A DNA stretch of 64,000 nt from Subtercola sp. (GCA_025463765.1 JAODBC010000093.1:101100-165099); one strand, 5' to 3'. Positions 36,639 to 45,735 are shown, counted from the stretch's first letter. A program made the numbers and translations. Notes: generated from the sequence alone by a model not told the origin.

Positions 36639-37940
36639 GTGTTCCACCTAGCTTGGTTCACCAACCCGATGCCCAACTCGTGGCCGCCCAACAAATGGAC
36701 GGGCAACGATCACAAGCCGCAGTATTGGCTGACCGGCGAGTTCTACGTCGACATGGCGAAGGCTCTCGAGCGCGGTGGTTTCGACTACATCATGTTCGAA
36801 GACCATGTCACGCTCACGGCCCTCGATAACCCGATGCCCCGGCTCGACCCGCTGACACTAACAACGAAGATCGCTGATGCGACGAAGCACATCGGGGTCG
36901 TCTCGACGATTTCGACCAGTTTCATTCACCCCTTCGGTCTGGCCCGTCAGCTGAACAGCCTCGACCATCTCACTGGCGGCCGAGTGGGTTGGAACATCGT
37001 CACCACGAGCGAGCAGAGCGCCGCCGAGGCGTACGGCATGCCGGCCATGCCGCCGCACGACGAGCGTTACGAGCGGGCGAACGAGTATCTCGAGATCGCG
37101 ACGGGTCTGTGGGAGCGGGGCTGGGAAAGCGACGCCGTCATCATGGATGCCACGACCGGCCTCTATGCCGACCCATCGAAGATTCACCAGCTCGAGTACA
37201 ACGGCACGTGGTTCAGCAGCAAAGGTTCGCTCAACAATTCGATGTCACCTCAGGTGCGTCCAGTGCTGAGCCAGGCCGGGACCTCCGGGCCAGGCATCGG
37301 GTTCGCTGCCAAATGGGCAGACACCGTTCTCACGCAGACCTCGTCGGACGATCCGCTGAAGATGAAGGCCGTGCGCGACTCTGTGCGGGCAGAAGCCATC
37401 AGAATCGGCCGTGACCCCGACGAGATCAAGGTGCTGTTCTGGGTGAGTCCGGTTCTCGGCGAGACCGACGACATCGCCAAGGAACTGCACCGCATCAAGT
37501 GGACTCCCGGTCAGGAGCGCATCAAGTTCGTGCTCGAAATGTTCACCAAGTACACCGAGATCGACATGTTCGCGCTGGATCTCGACAAGGTGATGGATGA
37601 GGTCGATGTCGACTCGTTGCATGGGCACCGCGCGACCTTCAGTCGTTTCTACGATCTGCGTGAGACGAAAGAGGGCAGCTTGCGTACGCTTCGCGAAATG
37701 ATCTCCGCATACAACTTCAATTCGCTTGATCTGGTGGGCACTCCGTCGACCGTCGCCGACCAGATGCAGGAAGCCATGGAGATCGTCGGGGGCGATGGAT
37801 TTCTGCTCTACGACGAGCCTCTGACCAGGCGCTACATCACAGAGATCACAGAGGGTCTGGTTCCGGAACTCCGCAAGCGAGGGCTGGTGCGCGATGAGTA
37901 CACCGGAGCGACGTTCCGCGACAATCTCCTGGCGTTCTGA
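36639..37940 (+). CDS. NtaA/DmoA-family FMN-dependent monooxygenase, second copy
   Basis: The 433-residue protein begins with GTG at 36639, preceded by GAGGAG. The family motif appears as GRVGWNIVTT at residues 114-123 after LDHLTG. It belongs to the same luciferase-like group as the gene at 16402 but differs clearly in the N-terminus (MFHLAWFTNPMPNSW), so it is not a recent duplicate. It needs FMNH2 from a separate reductase that is not encoded nearby. It forms an operon with the hydrolase at 35689, opposite a sugar-type importer operon. Confidence 0.9.
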   Translation: MFHLAWFTNPMPNSWPPNKWTGNDHKPQYWLTGEFYVDMAKALERGGFDYIMFEDHVTLTALDNPMPRLDPLTLTTKIADATKHIGVVSTISTSFIHPFGLARQLNSLDHLTGGRVGWNIVTTSEQSAAEAYGMPAMPPHDERYERANEYLEIATGLWERGWESDAVIMDATTGLYADPSKIHQLEYNGTWFSSKGSLNNSMSPQVRPVLSQAGTSGPGIGFAAKWADTVLTQTSSDDPLKMKAVRDSVRAEAIRIGRDPDEIKVLFWVSPVLGETDDIAKELHRIKWTPGQERIKFVLEMFTKYTEIDMFALDLDKVMDEVDVDSLHGHRATFSRFYDLRETKEGSLRTLREMISAYNFNSLDLVGTPSTVADQMQEAMEIVGGDGFLLYDEPLTRRYITEITEGLVPELRKRGLVRDEYTGATFRDNLLAF

Positions 37941-37947
37941 CCACATG

Positions 37948-37998
37948 CTGCTGAGGGGCCGAGTATCAGCCGCGAGGCGACGCCCGGCCCTTCAGCAG
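37948..37998. terminator. Bidirectional hairpin terminator
   Basis: CTGCTGAGGGGCCG (37948-37961) pairs with CGGCCCTTCAGCAG (37985-37998), 13 of 14 positions plus one G-T pair. It lies between the stops of the monooxygenase gene and the convergent importer ATPase gene. No long T-tract follows in either direction. Confidence 0.5.
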
Positions 37999-38007
37999 TT
38001 CGCGTCT

Positions 38008-39588
38008 TCAGTAGACGGGCGATTGTTCGCAGGCGTGCAGCAAGTTCTCTTCGGTGAGATTGTCGCCGCTCAGAACCGCCGTCATGCGCCCGTGCTGAAG
38101 CACGATCACGCGGTGGCAGATGGCAGCCAGCTGTTCGTGGTCGCCAGAGAAGACGACGACAGCGGTGCCGTCAGCGGCGAGATTCATCGCGTCGGTGAGC
38201 AACTCTTTCGCCGAACCGGGGTCGACTCCCTGAGTGGGCTCGTCGAGCAGCAGGATGCTGGGTGAGAGCTGCATCCATTTCGCGAACACGACCTTCTGCT
38301 GGTTTCCGCCGGAGAACGCTGCCATCGGCAACGTCGGATCGTCAGGGTGCACAGAGACGCTTCTCATAAGTTCGACGGCACGCTGGCGCAGTCGGCGAGC
38401 GTTGAGCCCGAACCGGCTGGTGACACTGCCGAGCACCGGCATAGTCACGTTCTCCTCGGCCGTGCCCGCCGACCAGATGCCGTCGCGAAGTCTGTTGCCC
38501 GGCACAAGAGAGATGCCAGCCCTTATTCCGGCCTGCGGTGAGGCGAGGACTTTCTGTTCGCCATTGATGACGACGCTGCCGCTGACCAACCGTTCGGCCC
38601 CGCTGATGAGATAGGGGAGTTCCTCCTGACCCATTCCGGCCAGACCAGTCACACCAACCACTTCGCCGCTCCGAACTGAGAAGCTCAGGTCGGAGATCCG
38701 CCTTCCCGTAACAGCGTTCACGATAAGTCGGGCACTTTCATCACTGGCCACAGCCGGTGGGGGCGAGGGGAAGAACTCGTCGATTCGCCTGCCGAGCATT
38801 GAACTGACCAGCTCGCCCCTCGTCGTTTCGGAGATCTTGACATCGGCGACGACAGCGCCGGCGCGCATCACGGTGGCGCGATCACAGATGTCCATCACTT
38901 CTTGCAAACGATGGCTGATGAAGATGACACCAAAACCCAGGTCGGCGACTCGACGCATCAGGCTGAGAATGCGGATCGCCTCGGGCCCCGAAAGTGCGGC
39001 GGTCGGCTCATCCAGAATGAACAGCTGATTCTCTGACGTGCCGTCCATCAGCCGAAAAGCCCGAAGCACACCGAGCAGTGCACGTTCGGCTGGGCTGAGC
39101 GTCGAGACGAGCGCGTCGAGAGTGAAGTTCAAGTCGAGCTTCTGCATGAGGTCACGGTAGATCGATCGCTCCCGCCCGTTGTTCACCGGAAACAGCTCGC
39201 GCGTACCATACCGCGCGGCTACGCCCAGGTTCTCGAGCACGGTCATGCTGTCGACGAGCCCGATGTCCTGGTGAATCACGGCGATGCCGACGCTGTGCGG
39301 ATCACCGACCGGCATCTCGAGCTTCTGCCCGTACAGCGTCACCTCACCCTCATCGGCACGTTCCACGCCGGTCAGGCACTTCACCAACGTGCTCTTTCCG
39401 CAGCCATTCTGCCCGAGCAGCGCGTGTACCTCACCCGACCGCACCGTCAGGTCGACGCCGCGCAGTGCCTGGTTGCCTCCGTATGCCTTAGACAAACCTC
39501 GAATGTCGAGGGCAATTGTTTTGATGCCGTGCGGCGTGGCATCCGGGTCTCCGAGCAGAAGCTCGGGCTTGATCGCCTCGTCGCTCAT
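38008..39588 (-). CDS. Sugar-type ABC importer ATPase (RbsA/MglA family)
   Basis: The 526-residue protein carries two nucleotide-binding domains. The first has Walker A GQNGCGKST, a degenerate signature LSPAERAL and Walker B FILDEPTAALS. The second has a degenerate Walker A (GLAGMGQEE) with an intact signature FSGGNQQKV and Walker B LLDEPTQGVD, as is usual for this family. It energises import of pentoses, hexoses, autoinducer-2 or other small solutes. Its start overlaps the permease stop (ATGA at 39585-39588). Confidence 0.93.
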   Translation of the reverse strand: MSDEAIKPELLLGDPDATPHGIKTIALDIRGLSKAYGGNQALRGVDLTVRSGEVHALLGQNGCGKSTLVKCLTGVERADEGEVTLYGQKLEMPVGDPHSVGIAVIHQDIGLVDSMTVLENLGVAARYGTRELFPVNNGRERSIYRDLMQKLDLNFTLDALVSTLSPAERALLGVLRAFRLMDGTSENQLFILDEPTAALSGPEAIRILSLMRRVADLGFGVIFISHRLQEVMDICDRATVMRAGAVVADVKISETTRGELVSSMLGRRIDEFFPSPPPAVASDESARLIVNAVTGRRISDLSFSVRSGEVVGVTGLAGMGQEELPYLISGAERLVSGSVVINGEQKVLASPQAGIRAGISLVPGNRLRDGIWSAGTAEENVTMPVLGSVTSRFGLNARRLRQRAVELMRSVSVHPDDPTLPMAAFSGGNQQKVVFAKWMQLSPSILLLDEPTQGVDPGSAKELLTDAMNLAADGTAVVVFSGDHEQLAAICHRVIVLQHGRMTAVLSGDNLTEENLLHACEQSPVY

Positions 39589-40583
39589 ACCCGTGCACTC
39601 GCGTTACGGCGACCGGCGAGTTTCGCTGCGGTGACTGAAATCATCAGTGCGAGCCCGTAGAAGACGTTTGTCACCCAGGTCTGAGCACCCAGAAGCTGCA
39701 GCGCGGTGATACCCACAGTCAGAAAGTACAGCGCGACCAGAGTACCGACCGCGTTGAAGCGACCGACTGTGATTGCCGTGGCACCGAGATAGGCGGCGGC
39801 GAAAGGCTGAAGCATGTATTGCCCGCCGACGCTCGGGTCGACGGCACCGAAGTAGCCCAAGAACAGCGCACCGACCAGTGCGGCGAGTCCGCCGGAAATC
39901 ATGTAGGCGCTGGTGCGGATGCGGTTGACCGGCACGCCTGTCAACCGTGCCGCGTTGCGGTTACCTCCGATGAAGAGCATGTAGCGGCCGACCGGCGTGC
40001 GCTGATAGACGTACCAGAGCACGATGACCAGAGCCCAGGCGAACCACGTGATCAGCGGAATGCCGGCGAGCTGCGATCGAGCGAGGTTGACGAAGATGTC
40101 TGGCACTCCGGTCAGTACCTTTCCACCTGTGACCAGGTAGGCCAGACCGGCGAGTGCGGTGAACGAACCGAGCGTGGCAACGAAGGAGTCGACGCCGACC
40201 CGAACGACGAGCGCCGCGTTGACAATCCCCACGACGATCCCGCCGGCTACAGCGATTGCGACGGCGACCATCGGCGGTACACCGGCCGCCGATAATTGTG
40301 CGATAACCGCGGCAGACACCACCATGTTCTGTGGAACAGACAGATCGAAGTCGCCTGTTCGGAGCACGATCGTGGCGGTGAGCGCGAGCAGCAGAACCAG
40401 TGATTGCGCATTGAACATCGTCGTGAGAAGTGAAGCCGTACGAAACTGCGGGAGGGTTGCCATGCAGATGGCGAGCAACACGACCAAAGCGCCAACGAGG
40501 GCCCACTTCTCGAAGAGAGAACCGATGCTGGGTTTCGCGCGGAGGGTCACGGCGCGTGGTGCGGGTAACGAACGGGTCGACAT
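39585..40583 (-). CDS. Sugar-type ABC importer permease (RbsC family)
   Basis: The 332-residue hydrophobic protein has eight to ten membrane segments and the RbsC-family features NAALVVRVGVDSFVATLGS near residues 121-139 and GGNRNAARLTGVPVNRIR near 205-222. It forms the channel of the importer with the ATPase downstream. It lies 90 bases after the binding-protein gene. Confidence 0.92.
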   Translation of the reverse strand: MSTRSLPAPRAVTLRAKPSIGSLFEKWALVGALVVLLAICMATLPQFRTASLLTTMFNAQSLVLLLALTATIVLRTGDFDLSVPQNMVVSAAVIAQLSAAGVPPMVAVAIAVAGGIVVGIVNAALVVRVGVDSFVATLGSFTALAGLAYLVTGGKVLTGVPDIFVNLARSQLAGIPLITWFAWALVIVLWYVYQRTPVGRYMLFIGGNRNAARLTGVPVNRIRTSAYMISGGLAALVGALFLGYFGAVDPSVGGQYMLQPFAAAYLGATAITVGRFNAVGTLVALYFLTVGITALQLLGAQTWVTNVFYGLALMISVTAAKLAGRRNASARV

Positions 40584-40673
40584 GGGTTGCCTAACTGATC
40601 ACAGAATCAAGAAGTTGAGTGCCCAGCGGACCGACCGTAATGGCTGGTCCGCTGGACATCGATGAGGCGACCT

Positions 40674-41813
40674 TTATTTGCCCGCCCAGGCTTTTGTGAA
40701 GGCGGCCTCGTATCCGGCGTATTCAGGAAATACTGAGGCCGACGAACCGTCACCGATGTTCGTCTCGTCGACGAGCTGCGAAGGAATGATGTATCCCGGA
40801 TCTTTGTCACCGACCATGGCGCGAGCAACGTCATCGACGAAGAGCCAGCCCATCCAGCCCAGCGGCGGCACGGCCACGGTCATGTTCTGGCCCGACCCCT
40901 TGGCGATCATGTCAAGACTCGCCTGAACACCGTCGTGACCCATGATCTTAGCCTTCGAGTTTGCGGCCGAGACGACGGGGGCTACGAACGGAACGCCGCT
41001 GTCGAACGTCGGAAAGATGTAGTTCGCGTCGGGATCCTGCTGCAGAGCCGTCTGTAGCTGTGACCCGATATCGGTGGTGAAATTCGCCACGTCGATGTTG
41101 AGGGTCTTCAGCGTGCATGCGGGGCAGTACTTGGTCATCGCGGCCGTGGCGCCATCGGCGAACGCTTTCTCGAGAGGGATGGTGGGCAGCGTGAGCATGA
41201 TCATGTTCGTGTTGCAACCGGAGTCGGCGAGAGCCCACTTGACCGCGAGTTCACCGTCGGCCTGAGGATTGAGCGTCAGGTTCGCGTAGGTACCAGCCGG
41301 AACCGGGTCGGTCGGCGCCCCATTCAAAGTGTTCAGCACCGGAATGTTCGCCGCTTTCGCAGCGGCGAGCGAACTGGAGACGAGAGAGGGGTCGATTCCG
41401 TAGAGAACGATTCCACCGGCTCCCTGAGCGACAGCCTGGTCGACGCCTTCGCTGAACTTGTTCGCCGTACCCTGACCATCGAAGACCACCGGGGTCAGTC
41501 CAAGTGCGGTCGCGCCCGCCTTGAATCCGTCGGCCGCCTCGGTTGCGGCCTGATTCATCGTGGCAGAGATGAGCCAAATCGACTTGCTTTTGGCCGAGCT
41601 CACGTTCAGCGCAGCTGCGGGTACGAGAAGTGGAATGGGTTTCTTCGCTGCAGTCACGTCTGCCGAAACGGCACTGACGCAATCTGCTGCCGCGCCCGTT
41701 GCTGCCACGCTGGAACCGGCAGAAGTGCTGCCGCCTACCGCGGCCGTACAACCGGTCAGTATGAGTGCGGTGGCGACGCCAATGACGACGACCACTAGTC
41801 CTGACTTCTTCAT
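40674..41813 (-). CDS. Sugar-type ABC importer, substrate-binding lipoprotein (RbsB family)
   Basis: From the ATG at 41813, preceded by AGGAG, the protein has 379 residues. A lipoprotein signal ends in LTGC (Cys near 22), so it is attached to the outer membrane face. The body is a periplasmic-binding-protein type 1 fold (SIWLISATMNQAATEAADGF; GGIVLYGIDPSLVSS). Ligand identity is open: this group binds sugars, but also other solutes such as furanoids or nucleosides. It is first in the importer operon. Confidence 0.92.
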   Translation of the reverse strand: MKKSGLVVVVIGVATALILTGCTAAVGGSTSAGSSVAATGAAADCVSAVSADVTAAKKPIPLLVPAAALNVSSAKSKSIWLISATMNQAATEAADGFKAGATALGLTPVVFDGQGTANKFSEGVDQAVAQGAGGIVLYGIDPSLVSSSLAAAKAANIPVLNTLNGAPTDPVPAGTYANLTLNPQADGELAVKWALADSGCNTNMIMLTLPTIPLEKAFADGATAAMTKYCPACTLKTLNIDVANFTTDIGSQLQTALQQDPDANYIFPTFDSGVPFVAPVVSAANSKAKIMGHDGVQASLDMIAKGSGQNMTVAVPPLGWMGWLFVDDVARAMVGDKDPGYIIPSQLVDETNIGDGSSASVFPEYAGYEAAFTKAWAGK

Positions 41814-42274
41814 GTGATCTCCTGTGACGTGCCCGGACACTGTGCCTCGGGGATGGGTACGTGCGAACGTCGCACCAGGCACCGCCAACGCAACGGCGAA
41901 CTCGGACGCGGGCTGTACTGGTGGTACATGCTGAGTCAATGCGCACATCATTTCGCCGCAGTGTCACCGTCATTAAACTTTGTTTACGCCAAAAGCTCTC
42001 GGCGATGTACGAGCAAGGTGCAGAGAAAGTGCTGATCAAGGCACTGTTCGTCGCGCGCACTCCTAGTGACCCTCGGCTAATGCGCTATTTCTCACACCTC
42101 AAGCGCCTAGTGCGGCTACCGGCCAGCGTCTGGACTAGCTAACGGGCCTCCGCTCGAGTGCAACCCGGAAGATGCCCATGAACAAGGCCGGAGTCTCTCG
42201 GTCGCAGCAATTCCGGCCCTCGGCTCGGTGAGACGATGGGCGGAATCGGAAGCTTCTACCAACGTGTTTACTTG
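41814..42274. other. Long leader region of the sugar-type importer operon
   Basis: No gene is seen in these 461 bases apart from the promoter-like sequence at 41912-41939 described separately. The part next to the tRNA gene (about 42060-42270) shows nothing recognisable. Confidence 0.4.
41912..41939 (-). promoter_or_regulatory. Candidate promoter with TGTAC-N5-GTACA operator
   Basis: On the minus strand TTGACT (41939-41934) and TACAGC (41917-41912) are spaced by 16 bases. The palindrome TGTAC-TGGTG-GTACA (41914-41928) covers the spacer and -10, the right place for a repressor of the importer operon. The GntR regulator at 34633 is a possible binder. Confidence 0.4.
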
Positions 42275-42359
42275 CGGAGGGCGTGAGATTCGAACTCACG
42301 AGACGTTTCCGCCCACCAGTTTTCAAGACTGGCTCCATCGGCCACTCGGACAGCCCTCC
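42275..42359 (-). tRNA. tRNA-Ser(UGA)
   Basis: The 85-base gene folds into a class II cloverleaf. The acceptor stem is GGAGGGC/GCCCTCC with discriminator G. The anticodon stem is CCAGT/ACTGG around CTTGAAA, giving anticodon UGA. There is a long variable arm, then GTGAG-TTCGAAT-CTCAC as the T arm. CCA is not encoded. The serS gene lies 4.3 kb away. The tRNA marks the change from catabolic to core and envelope genes. Confidence 0.96.
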
Positions 42360-42410
42360 TTGCTCGGTCGCGCGGGCCCGAAGACGAGCGCGGCCGAACA
42401 AGCTCCGATC

Positions 42411-43988
42411 TTAGCGGATGCGCCTCCGAAGAATTCGAATGGTCAGGCCGATGACGATGCAGGCGTCGGCGACGATCAGGGCGATGATCAGAACCGTCGG
42501 GTCGGAGCCCGTGCTGGCAAGAGTGCGCGCTGCGCCTCGGGCGCCACCGGCGGAGTCTGAGCCGAGGGAACCTGAGCTTGGGTTCCCGCCCACGCCGCCG
42601 GCGTCAGCTGACGAAAGGTCGGGCGTTGCGCGCGGTGCCGGGGTCGAGCTGGAAGAGGGCGTCGGGGTCGGCGTGCTCATCGGGCGGGTCGTGGGAGTGG
42701 GGGTAGGAGTAGGAGTAGGAGGGCTGGCCGCACCGCCCCCACTGATGTCGATGATGAACTGCTGCGCCGCGCTCACGCCGAGCCCATTCGACGCGACAGC
42801 CGAGACGGCAAGAGAAGCAGGGGCGTCGGCCGGTGGTACTCCCCCGAGTTCTCCGGTCGACGAGTCCAGAGTGAGCCACGCGGGCCAGGCCCCACGACCC
42901 GAAACCGTGACGGCGCCGACCCCGGTTGGCGAAAGTGTCGCGTGGTACGGCACCCCGACCGCGGCGGTCGGCAGCGTCTTCGGAGCAAGGCCGGCCGCGA
43001 GGGTGAGAGAGCGGATGCTCGAGTCGGTCGACGCGGTGACGAGCAGCCGGGCATCCGGAGTCACCACCAGGCCCGTCAGACCCGAGCCGTGGCCGAATTG
43101 CTGCAGCAGCTCTGCCGTCGTCGCGCCCGATGCGATCACGCTGACCGAGTCGCCGTCGGCGTTCGCGATGTAGACGTTGTCGGCGGCGTCGGTGGTGATG
43201 GCGCAGGGCTCTGAGGCGGCAGGCAACGCATACGTTGCGACGACGTTACTGCCGGCCGGCTTGGTCGAGTCGATCTTGGTGACCGTGTTGTGACCAGTGT
43301 TGGCGGTGTAGAGCATTCCGTGAGAGTCGATGGTGATCGCGGTGGGGGAAGACCAGGGGTCGAGTTCGGCGAAGGTGGCGATGACGGTTCCGGATGCCGT
43401 GACCTCTGACACCGTGCTGCTGGCGAAGTTCGCGGTGAACACGTCACCTGCCGCGTCGGCCACGATGCCTCGAGGCGCGATGGTGGTGCCGAGGTTGGCG
43501 TACTCGACCGTCAAGACTCCGGTCGCTGAGATCTTCGAGATGGAGTCGCCGATGCTGTTGGCCGTGAAGATGTTGCCGGCTGCGTCGTGAGTGATTCCCC
43601 AGGCATCGGTGTTCGAGCCCAAGTCGTACGTTGTGGGAATCGTATCGACCCCCGGTTTGTAACGGCTGACGGTGTGGTTGCCGAAGTTGGCCGTGGCGAT
43701 GACTCCCGCGGCGGTGAAGGTGAGTGCCGTTGGCGCTGCGCCCGCCCCCAGCGCAATCGGTGCGAAGGCGCCTGCCGAGCCGTCGGCGGCGAACGACGAC
43801 AGGGTGCCGTTGCCGTTCGCCGTGAAGAACCCGCCGCCATCGCCCGTGGTGATGGCGGCGGGCGCCGTGCCGGAGCCCGCCGAGATGACCGGCCCCGAGA
43901 TGACCGGCGCCGCGAAGGCTCCTGCGCCTGTGGCGGCGACCGCGAGTGCGGCGACCGGAATGATGGATAGATACCCGAACTTGATCAT
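42411..43988 (-). CDS. LAxTG-anchored surface protein with beta-propeller and Ig-like domain, copy 1
   Basis: The 525-residue protein starts with a signal peptide (MIKFGYLSIIPVAALAVAAT). About seven NHL/SMP-30-like repeats follow, each with a segment such as DAAGNIFTANSIGDSISKIS, which build a beta-propeller. A putative Ig (He_PIG) domain ends AAQQFIIDI. A Pro/Thr/Ser linker leads to LASTG near residue 490, a membrane helix and RRRIR, so it should be anchored to the wall by a class E sortase. The function is unknown; extracellular binding is plausible. It is a paralogue of the gene at 44203. Its start has an AAGGGG site whose possible pairing is listed separately. Confidence 0.85.
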   Translation of the reverse strand: MIKFGYLSIIPVAALAVAATGAGAFAAPVISGPVISAGSGTAPAAITTGDGGGFFTANGNGTLSSFAADGSAGAFAPIALGAGAAPTALTFTAAGVIATANFGNHTVSRYKPGVDTIPTTYDLGSNTDAWGITHDAAGNIFTANSIGDSISKISATGVLTVEYANLGTTIAPRGIVADAAGDVFTANFASSTVSEVTASGTVIATFAELDPWSSPTAITIDSHGMLYTANTGHNTVTKIDSTKPAGSNVVATYALPAASEPCAITTDAADNVYIANADGDSVSVIASGATTAELLQQFGHGSGLTGLVVTPDARLLVTASTDSSIRSLTLAAGLAPKTLPTAAVGVPYHATLSPTGVGAVTVSGRGAWPAWLTLDSSTGELGGVPPADAPASLAVSAVASNGLGVSAAQQFIIDISGGGAASPPTPTPTPTPTTRPMSTPTPTPSSSSTPAPRATPDLSSADAGGVGGNPSSGSLGSDSAGGARGAARTLASTGSDPTVLIIALIVADACIVIGLTIRILRRRIR

Positions 43989-44040
43989 TGTTACCCCTTA
44001 GATCAGGCCGAAACGGCCTCGCTGCCCCCCGAATAGGGGT
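43989..44040 (-). promoter_or_regulatory. Structured 5' leader that can mask the ribosome-binding site
   Basis: On the minus strand ACCCCT (44040-44035) can pair locally with GGGG just after it, or with AGGGGT of the ribosome-binding site (43998-43993). Between them AGGCCG-TTT-CGGCCT (44019-44005) forms a stable hairpin. The two pairings exclude each other, an arrangement compatible with translational control. No known riboswitch class is recognised. Confidence 0.3.
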
Positions 44041-44113
44041 GAGCATATCTCAGGTATTACAACGGATGGGGTATTTGCTTTCGGCGCGTCGCGACCCGCT
44101 CACCGGGGCGCGG

Positions 44114-44201
44114 TTCAGGCGCGTCGCGGAATCCAGGCGCGTCGTTCAGTTCAGGCGCGTCATGTAGTTCAGCACGTCGTGTAGTTCAGCACGTCGTTCA
44201 G
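44114..44201. repeat. Imperfect tandem repeats of 17-18 bp
   Basis: Five units begin at 44114, 44132, 44150, 44168 and 44185, with consensus TTCAGGCGCGTCGTGTAG. A sixth, diverged unit enters the end of the gene at 44203. They lie between the two surface-protein paralogues and may come from slippage at the 3' end of the upstream gene. Confidence 0.8.
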
Positions 44202-44202
44202 C

Positions 44203-45735
44203 TCAGGCGTGATTGAGGCGTCGGCGCAGACGGGCCAGTAGCACGCCCGCCAGGAGCACGATTGCAGCCGCTCCACCGACGACGAGCGCCGTCGGCGCGC
44301 TGGCACCAGTGTGCGCAAGGGTTGCAGAGCCGGTCGTGGTGCCGGTGCTTCCAGCGCCGCCCGCCCCGCCGCCGGTCGCGCTCGAACCGCCCGACCCCGA
44401 ACCCGCGGATCCTCCGCCACCGGAGCCCCCAGCTCCGCCGGAGCCACCAGCTCCGGTCGAGCCGCCTCCGCCACCCGTAGCGGCTGCGTTGATCGTGAAG
44501 CTGAATTGCTTTACTGCGGCGGGCCCAGCGGGGCTACCCAGAAAAACGGAGAACGACACCGGTCCCGTTGTCGTCGGGGTGCCCGTGAGCGCCCCGGTTG
44601 CCCCATCCAAGTGCAACCAGACCGGCAGATCGTCGGAACTGAAGCTGAGCGGGTCGACTCCGGTGCCCGCTACCGAAGACGAGTACGCGGCTCCGACCGT
44701 GCCGTCGGGCACGCTCGTGGTGGTGATCGCCGGTGACAATTCGATCGAAGAGATGGAGTTGTTATCGGCACTGGAAACCATCAGCACGTCAGCCGAGGTA
44801 ACCGTCACGGCTGACAGCGAAGCGCCGGCCGGATACTGCTTGACCGTGAGCGGGGAGCCAGTGCTGCCTGCGGGAATCTCGCTGATGCCGTCTGTTCCGG
44901 CGTCGACCACGAACACGTTGTCGCGCGAATCGATGGCGACAGACGTTGGAGCCGCACCGGCAGGCAAGGTGAAGATCGAGACCACGTTGGCGTTTGCCGG
45001 GAGAGCGGTGTCGATCTTCGTCACGGTGCTCGTACCGGCGTTCGCCACGTACAAGAAGCCGTGGCTGTCGATGGCGAGCGCATCGGGCGAAGCCGTCGGG
45101 TCGAGGGTCGTGAAGATGGACGCGATGCCGGCCGGCGTGACCTTCGAGATGGTCGACGTGCCGTGATTCGCGGTGTAGAGATTGCCCGCCGAATCTATAG
45201 CCAGGGCCATGGGCGCGGTGTTAACCCCAAGGTCGGCGAAGGCAGGAACAGCGGCGAGTATTCCGGTTGCCACGTCGTAACTGACCCTCGACACCAGGTG
45301 GGTCGCCGACGTCACCGTGTAGGCGTTGTGACTATGGTCGGCCACAATGGCTGCTGGCCCATTTGCTCCGATAGCCACCGAACCGCCGTTGGCACCGCCG
45401 CTCGTGAAGTGGGTCACACTGCGGCCGACGGTGTTGGCCGACCAGATGTCGCCCGACGAGTCGACCGTGACCGCGTTCGGCTTCGCCCCAGTCGGCACCG
45501 TCAGTGTCGGCGTCGTAGCACCGTCATCGAAGAGAGCGAGCTCGTTCAGGGTCTTCAATGCGACCCAGTATTGACCCGCGCTGGTGGCAGACAGGGCTAT
45601 CGGCTGACTGCCGGTCGCGAGCTGAACGAGTGGGTCATGCGTTACGGGCACAGCAACGGCGGATGATGCCGCAGCGATCGTCGCCGCCACTACCAGGGCG
45701 CACACGGGCGCCGCAATCAGAGAAGTTCGTTTCAT
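44203..45735 (-). CDS. LAxTG-anchored surface protein with beta-propeller and Ig-like domain, copy 2
   Basis: The 510-residue protein has the same plan as its neighbour. A signal peptide (LIAAPVCALVVAATIAA) is followed by NHL-like repeats such as DSAGNLYTANHGTSTISKV, and a putative Ig domain (LPVWLHLDGATGALTGTP). Here the linker is glycine/serine-rich, not Pro/Thr-rich. LAHTG near residue 473, a hydrophobic helix and RLRRR complete the sorting signal. The two proteins arose by duplication and have exchanged or rebuilt their linkers. Its role at the surface is unknown. Confidence 0.85.
   Translation of the reverse strand: MKRTSLIAAPVCALVVAATIAAASSAVAVPVTHDPLVQLATGSQPIALSATSAGQYWVALKTLNELALFDDGATTPTLTVPTGAKPNAVTVDSSGDIWSANTVGRSVTHFTSGGANGGSVAIGANGPAAIVADHSHNAYTVTSATHLVSRVSYDVATGILAAVPAFADLGVNTAPMALAIDSAGNLYTANHGTSTISKVTPAGIASIFTTLDPTASPDALAIDSHGFLYVANAGTSTVTKIDTALPANANVVSIFTLPAGAAPTSVAIDSRDNVFVVDAGTDGISEIPAGSTGSPLTVKQYPAGASLSAVTVTSADVLMVSSADNNSISSIELSPAITTTSVPDGTVGAAYSSSVAGTGVDPLSFSSDDLPVWLHLDGATGALTGTPTTTGPVSFSVFLGSPAGPAAVKQFSFTINAAATGGGGGSTGAGGSGGAGGSGGGGSAGSGSGGSSATGGGAGGAGSTGTTTGSATLAHTGASAPTALVVGGAAAIVLLAGVLLARLRRRLNHA

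Noticed and set aside
42275..42359. tRNA-Ser as the attachment site of an integrated island
   Set aside because: No integrase and no second copy of the tRNA end in the window; kept only as a border observation.
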